This document shows, piece after piece, positions 8,014 through 15,219 of a DNA stretch of 22,151 nucleotides; within the stretch, counting starts at the first letter, position 1, and every line of letters begins with the position of its first letter. The position numbers and the translations under genes are program-made. Origin of the DNA: an uncultured Lachnospiraceae bacterium (GTDB lineage Bacteria > Bacillota > Clostridia > Lachnospirales > Lachnospiraceae); contig CAPNGW010000007.1 in the NCBI GenBank assembly GCA_948665105.1, positions 2,937 through 25,087 on the forward strand, in the 5' to 3' direction. Under the pieces are notes generated by a model that saw only the letters and a program-made list of their open reading frames with translations, ran no database searches and had not been told where the DNA came from.

Positions 8014-8643
8014 ATGTCTTTATTTTTTCAATTATTTGCAGGTGTTCCTATGAATGAAATGGATACGTTTCCGTTAGTTCCTTTGGGATGCTGGCTATTT
8101 CCGATAGGAATTTATTTATTGATAATTGGTTTTCGCTTTGGTATGGATAAGCAGAATAGACGCTTTGTTATGGTCCGATGTGGGTGGATACAGAAGTGGT
8201 GGAAACATCACTTCTTGAGAAGCTTGTTGTATGGGGTATTTATAGCGGGTAGTTTATTGACAGTATTCAAGATAATTGATTTGTTTGTATTACAGATGTT
8301 TACAGGCAATCTAAAAGAAATATCAACGATTTTTGTTTTGTGGACAGTCCATGCAATGACTTTATCAGTATTATTTCTTTTGCTGGAAACTTTAAAAATT
8401 AAAAAAATGATACCGGCAGTTATATTGTTATTAGAAGGGTTGACTTTTCTAAGTGGTTTCCGTTTTAAAGAGAGTGCAAAATTTATGTTTGGATCATGGG
8501 GAATGTATGTACAAAGCAATTTATATGAAGATATGTATGGATTCTCTATTATAAGCGTAATTATTGTTCAAGTCACAATCATCATGGTCTGTTACCTGCT
8601 GGGTAGTTATTTGTTGAAAGGTAAAGAAATGGAAGGAGTTTAA
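8014..8643 (+). CDS. small membrane protein 3 of the transporter operon
   Basis: A 209-aa hydrophobic protein with about five or six segments (near 24-42, 68-92, 105-125, 128-146 and 178-202). It starts 6 bases after the previous stop, with GGAGGAGG as ribosome site. No motif identifies it. A third membrane protein beside two ABC-2 permeases is unusual for a BcrAB-type exporter; LanFEG systems have two. It may be a third permease or an accessory subunit. Its codon use is AT-rich like the rest of the block. Confidence 0.8.
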   Translation: MSLFFQLFAGVPMNEMDTFPLVPLGCWLFPIGIYLLIIGFRFGMDKQNRRFVMVRCGWIQKWWKHHFLRSLLYGVFIAGSLLTVFKIIDLFVLQMFTGNLKEISTIFVLWTVHAMTLSVLFLLLETLKIKKMIPAVILLLEGLTFLSGFRFKESAKFMFGSWGMYVQSNLYEDMYGFSIISVIIVQVTIIMVCYLLGSYLLKGKEMEGV

Positions 8644-8647
8644 GACG

Positions 8648-9289
8648 ATGGAAAGCATTATAAAAGTTGATAAGGTAATAAAAAAATTTGGTTCAGATAT
8701 TGCTCTTAACAATGTCTCTATAGAATTTGAGAGAGGAAAAATTTATGGGATCGTTGGAAGAAACGGTTCTGGAAAAACTGTTTTATTTAAGACAATGATA
8801 GGTTTTTTAAAACCTACCAGCGGCAGAGTCATTGTAGGCGGTAAAGAAATCGGCAAGGATACAGATTTTGCCGATAATATAGGAATTATCATTGAAACTC
8901 CCGGTTTTCTCAGCTCTTATAGTGGATATAAAAATCTCGAGTATCTTGCAAGTATTAAAAATATGATTGGAAAAAAAGAAATAAAAGAGAACATGGAACG
9001 AGTTGGACTTGATCCGAACAGCAAAAAGAAAGTTGGAAAATATTCTTTGGGGATGCGTCAAAGACTTGGGATTGCACAGGCTATTATGGAAAATCCGGAT
9101 ATTCTGATTTTGGATGAGCCAATGAACGGTTTGGACAATCAGGGCGTGGAAGATGTCAGAGAAATCCTGCTAAATTTAAGGGATGAAGGAAAATCTATTA
9201 TTCTGGCAAGTCATAACAAAGAGGATATAGAAGTGCTGTGCGATGAAGTGTACGAGATGGATCATGGAAAGCTGACAGTTGCTGAGTAA
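8648..9289 (+). CDS. ABC transporter ATPase, LanF/BcrA-like with E-loop
   Basis: A 213-aa nucleotide-binding subunit. Visible motifs are Walker A GRNGSGKT (37-44), the ABC signature YSLGMRQR (132-139), Walker B ILILDEP (152-158) and the H-loop ASHNKED. Where most ABC ATPases have the Q-loop glutamine, this one has glutamate E83 in IIIETPGF. A Glu there is a known mark of lantibiotic immunity ATPases such as NisF/NukF. It is short compared with BcrA (~300 residues), lacking the C-terminal extension. It starts 4 bases after the membrane gene, with AAGGAG as ribosome site. It should energise the three membrane proteins before it. The substrate is not determinable; a cationic or lanthipeptide-like antimicrobial is the best guess. 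Confidence 0.92.
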   Translation: MESIIKVDKVIKKFGSDIALNNVSIEFERGKIYGIVGRNGSGKTVLFKTMIGFLKPTSGRVIVGGKEIGKDTDFADNIGIIIETPGFLSSYSGYKNLEYLASIKNMIGKKEIKENMERVGLDPNSKKKVGKYSLGMRQRLGIAQAIMENPDILILDEPMNGLDNQGVEDVREILLNLRDEGKSIILASHNKEDIEVLCDEVYEMDHGKLTVAE

Positions 9290-9332
9290 TCAATCATTTT
9301 ATGTTTCGTCAGAATCAGACGTATTTTTAGGA

Positions 9333-9362
9333 GTGCTGCCGCACAATTTCGTGCGGCAGCAC
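9333..9362. terminator. perfect GC-rich hairpin between converging units
   Basis: GTGCTGCCGCAC and GTGCGGCAGCAC form a perfect 12-bp stem with the loop AATTTC. The position, between the ATPase stop and the stop of the minus-strand gene, is right for a shared terminator. No clean T-run follows on either strand; TATTTTTA lies before it on the plus strand, so efficiency is uncertain. Confidence 0.5.
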
Positions 9363-9377
9363 TATGGTTATAAAAAA

Positions 9378-10545
9378 TTATTGTGCTGCCATCCAGGTGT
9401 CAATCTGTGCCTGCTTCTCAGCAATGATTTCATTCACGCCTGCGCCTTCCAGTCGGGAAAGGAACTCCGGAACCTTTTCTATCGGATCAACGGAACCACT
9501 GCTAAGAGCCGGAAGCATCTCAGTAATAATTGCGGAACAGTTTGCAATCTGGGTCTTAACGGGTTCGGGCTCAAATACAAATCCGGCTAACGGAGAAACG
9601 TCGGCTGTTTTATCTGCCTCAAATACGATGCTCTGTGCTTCCTTCTGTTTGTCGCCAGCTTCGTTTTTGCTGTAAAGAGCGCGGGTAAAGTCCGGGCTAT
9701 AGGACTGGCCAATCTGCCATTCGTTATAATTGAAGTTGTATTTCCCATCTACAAGAGATACCGTTCCATCTTTTGGATACATCTAAATTGCCGGGCATGT
9801 CCACAGAATCCGGCCATCCATAGCATAACTCTGCAATGAATTTCGATGCTTGTCTGTCAACACTAGTATCTGTAACGGTGGAGCCGTCTTTTCTTACATA
9901 CCCCTTCTCATACCGGTCACGCATGATTTTGCAGTATTCCATAAATTCATCGGTTGCAAACTGATTGATGACGATATTCGGATCTTCATAGCGAATCCAG
10001 CCAGGTGTCTGAGAATCACCAACGGATTCCATATCCCAGTAAAGGGCATCACTTTTCCACAAGGTACCGCCCTCGGCTGTCTCCCAGCCAATCATATCCG
10101 GGTGAAGCTCTAACGCTTTTCCGATAAAGTCACCGATTACATTCAGTGCTTCCAGGGTATCCATATCCTTAACGGATTCCCAGTCAAAGCCAACCTCTTT
10201 GGCAATATCACTTCTGAATTTGAAGCCTTTTCTTGCGGCTGCACCCCACTGCTGATAGTTCGGGGAGGCAAGAATCTTGCCGTCAACGGTAACATCCTTC
10301 CATAATCCTTCCGGAATTCTGGAATAGGTTTCCGGTGCCAGCTTGGGAAGTAATTCTGTCAAATCAGCATATGCACCCTTGCTTGCGTGATTGTAGAAAT
10401 CGAAGCAGTGTGCAGTGAAGCACAAATCCCAGTCGTCTCCTGTGTTAATCATCAGGTTCATTTTATCCTGATATTGAGAGCCATCCACCATAACCAGGCT
10501 CAGGTGGGCACCAATCTCTTCCTTTAAGATTTTATTATTTTTGTA
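9378..10545 (-). pseudogene. broken sugar-binding lipoprotein (LipO/DUF3502 family)
   Basis: Remnant of an extracellular solute-binding protein for a carbohydrate ABC importer. The N-terminal part (about 10545-9770) has MVDGSQYQDKMNLMINTGDD and DLCFTAH, typical of LplA/LipO proteins. The last 134 codons (9782-9378) are in a different frame and match the DUF3502 C-terminal domain, ending EKQAQIDTWMAAQ. Family members are ~500-550 residues; here the signal peptide and first ~60 residues are gone (a stop precedes codon one). Roughly 100 residues are also missing between PDSVDMPGN and YPKDGTVSL, with a frame change at about 9775-9785. It therefore carries at least two independent lesions and cannot be functional as a whole. 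Confidence 0.85.
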
Positions 10546-10547
10546 TT

Positions 10548-10582
10548 AAAAAAGTTCATGGGCATAACGCCTTTTTGAACTT
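10548..10582 (-). terminator. terminator downstream of the permease fragment
   Basis: On the minus strand AAGTTCA (10582-10576) and TGAACTT (10558-10552) pair around an inner GGC/GCC stem, and a run of six T follows. This is an intrinsic terminator just after the permease remnant. It cuts the solute-binding remnant off from any upstream promoter. Confidence 0.65.
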
Positions 10583-10610
10583 CTCATATCATAAGGTAAT
10601 TAAAAACACG

Positions 10611-10784
10611 TTATTCCTTTACTGCACCGATGGTCAGTCCGGATGAAAAATATTTCTGAAGGAGCGGATAAAGGAAAATAATAGGCCCTACAGCCAATAC
10701 ACAGGTGGCCATTCTGGCACCTTCACTTGGCAGATTTGCCAATGCCTGCTGTGCCGACTGAGATACATTTGAATTTTGCTGCAA
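10611..10784 (-). pseudogene. C-terminal tail of a sugar ABC permease (LplC/YtcP type)
   Basis: About 57 codons remain. The sequence NSNVSQSAQQALANLPSEGA, then ARMATCVLAVGPIIFLYP and QKYFSSGLTIGAVKE at the stop, is the standard C-terminus of carbohydrate ABC permeases (MalG superfamily, LplC group). The rest of the ~290-residue protein is missing; upstream of about 10784 the sequence switches to the ribosome site of a plus-strand gene. It would have been the partner of the solute-binding remnant that follows it. Confidence 0.8.
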
Positions 10785-10823
10785 ACAATTAAAAAATGGA
10801 AGGGATGGGGGGGAAGGGAAAAA

Positions 10824-11146
10824 TTGAAAAATCAAAAGAAAAAGCGTAAGGAATGGATTTTATCTATTTTAATGGCCTTGGCAATGGCGTTATCAACCAT
10901 TGTCTACACAGGGCCTCTGAAAGTGCAGGCTCAGCAGACAGTATCTACGATACGGTTGTGCCGGAGAATCCCAATCTGGCACAGAAGGCTGTTCCCACGG
11001 TATCTTCGGAAACCTTGGCAACTAATCCGGCCGGATATCTGATTGACGGATCAGAGCGGAATCAGTGGGTAACCGAAGGGACCGAGGTTCCCTGCTGGGC
11101 AAAGCTTTCATGGGATGAGCCCTGGGAAAATGCTCCTGTACGGTAA
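10824..11146 (+). pseudogene. frameshifted, truncated secreted protein with discoidin-like start
   Basis: Starting at TTG 10824, behind a G-rich ribosome site (GGGAAGGGA), the first ~40 codons encode a signal peptide: a KNQKKKRKEW basic region, a hydrophobic core and a QAQQ cleavage region. Near 10932-10936 the frame shifts by one base. The other frame continues DSIYDTVVPENPNLAQKAVP and GYLIDGSERNQWVTEG, then WAKLSWDEPWENA. That NLA...DG...W...W pattern is the start of an F5/8-type C (discoidin, CBM32) domain as found at the front of secreted glycoside hydrolases. It stops at TAA 11144-11146, far too soon. It is probably the front end of a large surface enzyme lost by deletion. Confidence 0.7.
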
Positions 11147-11168
11147 AGATGTAAGCTTTCACTCATAA

Positions 11169-11197
11169 TTTACATTTTGATTATAAGTATTTAGAAT
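11169..11197 (+). promoter_or_regulatory. promoter of the 238-aa unknown gene
   Basis: TTTACA (11169-11174), a 17-base spacer and TAGAAT (11192-11197). The transcript would start near 11204 and carry two successive ribosome sites (GGAGGTGA at 11214-11221 and AAAGGAGG at 11254-11261). Confidence 0.55.
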
Positions 11198-11232
11198 GTC
11201 TTTATCTTTTAGGGGAGGTGACGATATATATT

Positions 11233-11292
11233 ATGAAGACAACTACAACTAATAAAGGAGGATTACGTTATGTCAATGATTGTAGGTTATAA
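11233..11292 (+). CDS. possible 19-codon upstream peptide
   Basis: ATG 11233 follows GGAGGTGA (11214-11221) at 11 bases and opens MKTTTTNKGGLRYVNDCRL, ending at TAA 11290-11292. It runs through the ribosome site and first codons of the next gene in another frame. Translation of it would open or block that ribosome site, so it could couple or regulate expression. It may equally be a chance frame; nothing but its position supports it. Confidence 0.25.
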   Translation: MKTTTTNKGGLRYVNDCRL

Positions 11293-11986
11293 GCCTTACA
11301 CAGGCGCAATCGACATAAGCAGCGCACGGTACAAACGTGCTAAAGCAATGTATGACGAAGGACATCCTAACGGAGAAACACCTAAGTCTGCTGCGGAAGT
11401 GAAGAATGAAAAGGCTTTGCAAGAACTGAAAATGCTTAAGCAGATGCTTGGGCAAAAATATGATGACCTTGATTTAAAATTTAAAAATCCACTTGAAGCA
11501 GACGAAGAAACATTTATTCGTAATTATATGGGGCTTTTTGATGAGGACGGTGATTTCGTAAATCCCTATGGTGTGGCAGGAATGGACGTTACAGGTAAAG
11601 ACCCATCGGAATACCATAAAATAATAGATGTTTCTGAAACTGCCCGGCAGGATATGTTTGATGAAACAAAGCGCCATTTCATTCAAGAAAACGGAGTCGC
11701 CAACGGCGATACAACAAAACGTACTGAAGTTTTTACACGCTATCAATTAAGCGTTAAAAAATCAGATAGATTAAGCGGTACATGGACACTTGGACAATAT
11801 GAGCGAATGTATACAAAAGCGTTTTACGAAGCCGTAAAAGAAGCAAACCCCAACTGGCAACTTGGACAGCCATTTGATACAAACATTGTACGCAATATTG
11901 CCCGTGAGGATGTAGAAAATCGCATTGTAAAAGGCAGTAGTGAATTTGCATTAAAACCAAGACCCTCTTTGGATATTAGGGTATAA
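11270..11986 (+). CDS. 238-aa protein of unknown function
   Basis: An intact gene with AAAGGAGG eight bases before ATG 11270 and its own promoter. The protein is soluble, with no signal peptide or membrane segment. The N-terminus (MSMIVGYKPYTG) is followed by a basic, Lys-rich helical region with KALQELKMLKQMLGQKYDDL (about 45-66). An acidic segment follows with NYMGLFDEDGDFVNPYGVAG, then a helical C-terminal half ending RPSLDIRV. It looks like a family of similar-sized uncharacterised clostridial proteins (possibly DUF3879), but I cannot confirm that. It stands alone between gene remnants and ends near an imperfect inverted repeat, like a cargo gene inserted into a decaying region. No role is proposed. 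Confidence 0.75.
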   Translation: MSMIVGYKPYTGAIDISSARYKRAKAMYDEGHPNGETPKSAAEVKNEKALQELKMLKQMLGQKYDDLDLKFKNPLEADEETFIRNYMGLFDEDGDFVNPYGVAGMDVTGKDPSEYHKIIDVSETARQDMFDETKRHFIQENGVANGDTTKRTEVFTRYQLSVKKSDRLSGTWTLGQYERMYTKAFYEAVKEANPNWQLGQPFDTNIVRNIAREDVENRIVKGSSEFALKPRPSLDIRV

Positions 11987-12024
11987 TCAATTACCATTAT
12001 ATTAGACTGATAGATAAAACAAGT

Positions 12025-12063
12025 AAGAGGTATCTCAAAACACATGGTTTTGGAATACCACTT
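12025..12063 (+). terminator. imperfect inverted repeat after the unknown gene
   Basis: AAGAGGTATCTCAAAAC (12025-12041) and GTTTTGGAATACCACTT (12047-12063) pair over 17 positions with three mismatches, followed by ATTG rather than a T-run. Probably a weak terminator, or a relic of an insertion end. Confidence 0.4.
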
Positions 12064-12106
12064 ATTGTGCGTCTGTATGGCAGAGGCTGGCGCTTATAGC
12101 TTGAGA

Positions 12107-12322
12107 TTACTGCTTCTTTAGTTTTTTGATTTCTTCCTTCAGACGGCGGTTTTCCTCCTCGGCCAGGTCAGCACGTTTGCGTTCTCGTTCGGTGTTGGCT
12201 CTTTCTGCTTCACGACCTTGCTGAATCCCTTTGTTAAGAAGCATTTCTTCGCGTTCATATACTTTCATATATCCCACTGACACCCCCTTATCTCTTTTTA
12301 CGGTCTCTACCATGGATTGGAT
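12107..12322 (-). CDS. C-terminal part of the Rpn-like nuclease, in the -1 frame
   Basis: This 71-codon segment continues the nuclease of 12307-12939 in the -1 frame. Starting at 12322 it reads IQSMVETVKRDKGVSVGYMK, then the tail motif YEREEMLLNKGIQQGREAER and a charged coiled coil ending LKEEIKKLKKQ. The helix followed by a basic/acidic coiled coil is the usual C-terminus of Rpn/PD-(D/E)XK proteins. It has an internal ATG (12313) but no ribosome site, so independent translation is unlikely. Product of frameshifting would be 277 residues, which fits the family. Confidence 0.7.
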   Translation of the reverse strand: MQSMVETVKRDKGVSVGYMKVYEREEMLLNKGIQQGREAERANTERERKRADLAEEENRRLKEEIKKLKKQ

Positions 12323-12939
12323 TTTTTTAGATTTTCATTTTTTACATTGGCTCTTGTAGTGTGTTCCATGTATGTAAGTAGCTGGCACAGTTCTTGCGGA
12401 GGATTCCCGGCGGAGCCTCTGGTGTAGAGAAACAGTGTTTTGGCTCCGCCGTCATAGGGCATCTGAGGCTCCTCCTGGCAACTGTTTTGAATGGTGTAAA
12501 CCATGCGGTTTAAGCCAAATGGGTCGTAGGGCATAATCATAATGATTATCACGTTTTTTAAGGCGTGGTATGTCTTACCAGATTCCAGGCTCTCGGAATC
12601 AATCTTTGCGTGATAGAACCGAACTCGCTTAGGAAGAGCCGTAATGGATTGGGTATTGCTGTCATTGTCAGGCTCTACATCATAGATAGTTGCATTATCC
12701 GGGGCATCCTCCGACAATGCGTCCTCTTCCAGATAGACGTCCAGCCGGGCGCCGTGTAAATTCGTATCGTTGCCCAGGAGGACCCTTTGTGGAACCACCT
12801 TCAATCTGCCGAAATCCTTTTGGAATATAATCTTTAGAAGGATTCGGCTGAATTGTTCCCCGATTCCAGGGTAGTTGACCATGGAACCGAATAAAAAATC
12901 GTCCAGTAGATTCAATTCTTCCAGTTTTCTTCGTGCCAT
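12307..12939 (-). CDS. Rpn family PD-(D/E)XK nuclease / putative transposase, zero-frame part
   Basis: A 210-aa product belonging to the recombination-promoting nuclease (Rpn, YhgA-like) family, DNA endonucleases related to transposases. The start is ATG 12939, with AAAGGAG 8-9 bases upstream; a longer in-frame opening to 13050 has no ribosome site. Domain marks are LDDFLFGSMV near residue 11, GARLDVYLEED with the catalytic Asp, and TIYDVEPDND with the Glu, followed by LPKRVRFYHAKID and NVIIIMIMPYDPFG. The zero frame ends at TAG 12307, ten codons after the family helix breaks off, at a run of seven A. A -1 shift restores the family C-terminus. It has its own consensus promoter, in keeping with a selfish element. 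Confidence 0.88.
   Translation of the reverse strand: MARRKLEELNLLDDFLFGSMVNYPGIGEQFSRILLKIIFQKDFGRLKVVPQRVLLGNDTNLHGARLDVYLEEDALSEDAPDNATIYDVEPDNDSNTQSITALPKRVRFYHAKIDSESLESGKTYHALKNVIIIMIMPYDPFGLNRMVYTIQNSCQEEPQMPYDGGAKTLFLYTRGSAGNPPQELCQLLTYMEHTTRANVKNENLKKSNPW
12322..12328 (-). promoter_or_regulatory. A_AAA_AAA slippery heptamer in the nuclease gene
   Basis: The minus-strand codons are CTA AAA AAA TCC, so the seven A form A_AAA_AAA exactly in the zero frame. This is the classic bacterial -1 slippery site used by insertion sequences. Slipping back one base yields LKKIQSMVETV and rejoins the downstream frame. No obvious pseudoknot follows. A simple one-base loss from A8, or transcriptional slippage, would give the same picture. 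Confidence 0.5.
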
Positions 12940-13120
12940 ACTTGCGTCTCCTTTCCTTTTCCGGTCCGTATTACGAACATATGGCTGGCGGAAGAAGAAA
13001 CGGATAGGCAGGCATGGTGCCAGTTCCTTTCGTTTCGGTTTCTCCGCCATAGTTTAGTTGTGACTCATATGGGGATTTCTTACCGAAACGGTATTAGAAT
13101 TTGCCCTGATATGTGATTTT

Positions 13121-13149
13121 ATTTTAGCAAGATGAACGTATAGTGTCAA
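13121..13149 (-). promoter_or_regulatory. consensus promoter of the Rpn-like nuclease gene
   Basis: On the minus strand: TTGACA (13149-13144), a spacer of exactly 17 bases, and TAAAAT (13126-13121). The transcript would begin near 13114 and run about 175 bases before the start codon. Confidence 0.7.
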
Positions 13150-13264
13150 GGATTTTATGGACCAGTTCCATATATCTTCAAGGATTTGCAGTCGCTGCCT
13201 TCCAAGTACAGATGATATAAAGATTTATGAAACAACCCTGTAAACACCAGGTGCAGGATATGTT

Positions 13265-13762
13265 TTGGAAATATATCTGCCTGAAAAGCTGCCGGTAGGC
13301 TGCGATGAAAATAATATGCCCGGATTAATTGAGTGGTGGGCAGGCAGAGCAATACCCGATTCGAGAAGAGGTATTCAGCAGGCATCACGGAAATTGAATG
13401 AAAAAACAGGCTGGAATAACTTTTCTGAATATAAAATAAAAAAAGTAATTGTGGATGGTGTGGAAGTTCCGTGTTCTTTGAATCCATTGTTTACGTCCAC
13501 GAAACTGGAGTTTGTATCTGCATATCAATTGATTAAGAACGTTAAAACTCCCAACGATTCAAACATATATGAGGAAATGATAAGACAGGCGGTAAACTAT
13601 GGACTAAAAGAAGGTAAAGTCTGTGAACAGCTGCTGAAAGAGTATACAGACATGCCAAAAGAACGTGTAAACCGAATTGCAGATACGGTGAAACAGAAAA
13701 TCGAATATTTATCACTTTTCCGGGAAGGTAAGAAAATATGGAAACAAGAAAAATATTGGTAA
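13265..13762 (+). pseudogene. N-truncated gene with a WWxGRxIPxSR motif
   Basis: A 165-codon frame opening at TTG 13265 without a ribosome site; the same frame continues upstream only seven codons to a TAA, so the natural 5' end seems lost. The start KLPVGCDENN, then IEWWAGRAIPDSRRGIQQAS, resembles the conserved N-terminal motif of HipA-like kinase-associated proteins in Clostridia (recognised by eye, uncertain). The second half, with LEFVSAYQLIKNVKTPND and LKEYTDMPKERVNRIADTV, is helical and does not continue as a HipA kinase. The next gene starts within its last 25 bases, which shows the pair was once an operon. I do not assign a function. Confidence 0.5.
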
Positions 13763-14049
13763 AAAACAGTTCATGCAATAAACCCATTTCTGTAAGGCAG
13801 GAGGGCGATGAAATTTATATCGGTGATATGCCCCAATTAGTGGTCAATTTAAAGAATCAACAAAATTATATTGTCTGTCAGGGAAACAAAATTGCATATC
13901 ACCGGGAAATCAGATTGAGTAATGACCTGCTTTCCGGTAAAAGAAAAAACGTATTTGACACTGCAGTGAGCCATTATTACAGACAGGCATGTGAAGTAGC
14001 AAGGGGAAAGCAGCTTGCAGAGGTATATCAACTCGGCAAGTATCCCTGA
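13738..14049 (+). CDS. 103-aa protein of unknown function
   Basis: ATG 13738 lies behind GGAAGG (near 13724) and overlaps the end of the preceding gene by 25 bases. The protein is small and basic, beta-rich at the front (SVRQEGDEIYIGDMPQLVV, then NYIVCQGNKIAYHREI). It ends in a helix with KRKNVFDTAVSHYYRQACEV. No membrane segment or signal is seen. It may be complete. It is likely the partner of the truncated upstream gene, perhaps a small regulatory or antitoxin-like subunit, but that is a guess. It ends 12 bases from the stop of the converging regulator gene, with no terminator between. Confidence 0.6.
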   Translation: METRKILVKNSSCNKPISVRQEGDEIYIGDMPQLVVNLKNQQNYIVCQGNKIAYHREIRLSNDLLSGKRKNVFDTAVSHYYRQACEVARGKQLAEVYQLGKYP

Positions 14050-14061
14050 ACCTGGGGTGGA

Positions 14062-15138
14062 CTATGATCCGGTAGATTCTCGTTCTACAATGTCACAGTC
14101 CACAAAGATTTTTTCAACGGTAACGTTTTTTTTCTGGATATATTTTAAAATCAGTTGAGCCGCCTGCCTTCCTATCTCAGATCCGCGCTGGGCGATACAG
14201 GTAGGAGCGAAGGGAAGCAAATCCAAAAAAGAGGTATATTCGTCATCAATAAAGATAATCTCCATCTGTTCAGGTACACGAATGCCGGCCTTTTGCAAGG
14301 CACGGTACAAATGAAAGCCCATGGGACCGCTATAGGCCAGCAGTCCGTCTATATCCATATTTTCCTCTAAAAAATGCAGAATCCGAATTTCCTGGGCCGG
14401 GTCCTCCTTGGAAAGATACAGAACATTGCCGGAGCGTATGGTGCGGTTGTTTTCAATGTGGGCTTTTTCGTAGCCGGAAATTCTCTGGGCGATACTGGTG
14501 GAATATTCGGCAGGCTTGGATATAAAGCCAACATTTTTACAGCCGTGCCCAAACAACAGCTCCACCGCTTTTTTTACCATTTTATGGTGGTCGCTGGTAA
14601 CGGAGCTGATTTCCAAATCCCGCAGGGTACGGTCAACAAAGACAACCGGAAAACGGTTGAAAGCCAACAGTAACAAATCCTTATTATACCTGGCATTGCT
14701 GTTGGGAAACACAATAATTCCTTTGATACCTAAATCTATCATCTGGCTGATGAGCTTGCTGCCGGATAATTCTGCTTCGCTTTCTCTTAGTATCAGTAGG
14801 TGAAATCCCTGATTCCCCAAAACACCTTGGACGCCGTCTATCAGAGTCGTAACAAACCGGCTCTCTATATCGGGCAACAGCATACAGATAAAATTTCCGG
14901 TTTGTAGTTCCTCATTGGAGGCAGTAGAGGGCGCAATGAAAGAGCCTTTTCCGTGGATTCGATAGATATAGCCGGCCTCTTGCAGCTCAGTCAAGGCCCG
15001 TTTGGCTGTAATGCGGGTGGTGGAAAATTTAAGAGCCAGTTGATTCTCGGAAGGAAGCTTATAATGTGCAATATTTTTATTTTCTTTAATTATTTTTAAA
15101 AGATATTCTTTAATTTCTAAATATAAATATTTTGCCAT
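14062..15138 (-). CDS. GntR/LacI-type transcriptional regulator (AraR-like architecture)
   Basis: A 358-aa repressor-like protein. Residues 1-70 are a GntR winged helix (KLPSENQLALKFSTTRITAK, then ALTELQEAGYIYRIHGKGSF). Residues ~80-355 are a periplasmic-binding-protein-like sensor domain of the LacI/GalR kind, with NFICMLLPDIESRF, GIIVFPNSNA, FPVVFVDR and the late SEIGRQAAQLILKYI. This pairing is that of AraR and relatives, which bind sugars. AAAGGAA precedes ATG 15138. It is transcribed away from the two URO-D-like genes, and palindromes lie in the shared control region, so it likely controls both itself and them. The effector is unknown; the neighbourhood suggests a glycan-derived compound. 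Confidence 0.92.
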   Translation of the reverse strand: MAKYLYLEIKEYLLKIIKENKNIAHYKLPSENQLALKFSTTRITAKRALTELQEAGYIYRIHGKGSFIAPSTASNEELQTGNFICMLLPDIESRFVTTLIDGVQGVLGNQGFHLLILRESEAELSGSKLISQMIDLGIKGIIVFPNSNARYNKDLLLLAFNRFPVVFVDRTLRDLEISSVTSDHHKMVKKAVELLFGHGCKNVGFISKPAEYSTSIAQRISGYEKAHIENNRTIRSGNVLYLSKEDPAQEIRILHFLEENMDIDGLLAYSGPMGFHLYRALQKAGIRVPEQMEIIFIDDEYTSFLDLLPFAPTCIAQRGSEIGRQAAQLILKYIQKKNVTVEKIFVDCDIVERESTGS

Positions 15139-15189
15139 AAAATTCCTTTCTGGACAATCATTGGAATGCTGATGTCAAGGTTGGATAAT

Positions 15190-15216
15190 AACATGTATAA
15201 CTTGATTATATATGTT
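15190..15216. promoter_or_regulatory. operator-like palindrome at the regulator's start site
   Basis: AACATGTATA and TATATATGTT flank ACTTGAT; the arms match at 9 of 10 positions. It lies over the predicted start of the minus-strand regulator transcript, so a protein bound here would block it. The centre ACTTGAT recurs inverted at 15263-15280. Confidence 0.45.
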
Positions 15217-15219
15217 CTA

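Noticed and set aside
12875..13057. Plus-strand frame of 60 codons over the nuclease start
   Set aside because: It is the complement of the nuclease's 5' region, without a ribosome site.
13738..13762. Frameshift joining the two genes at 13265 and 13738 into one
   Set aside because: The second has its own ribosome site and start, and its beta-rich opening does not continue the helical end of the first.
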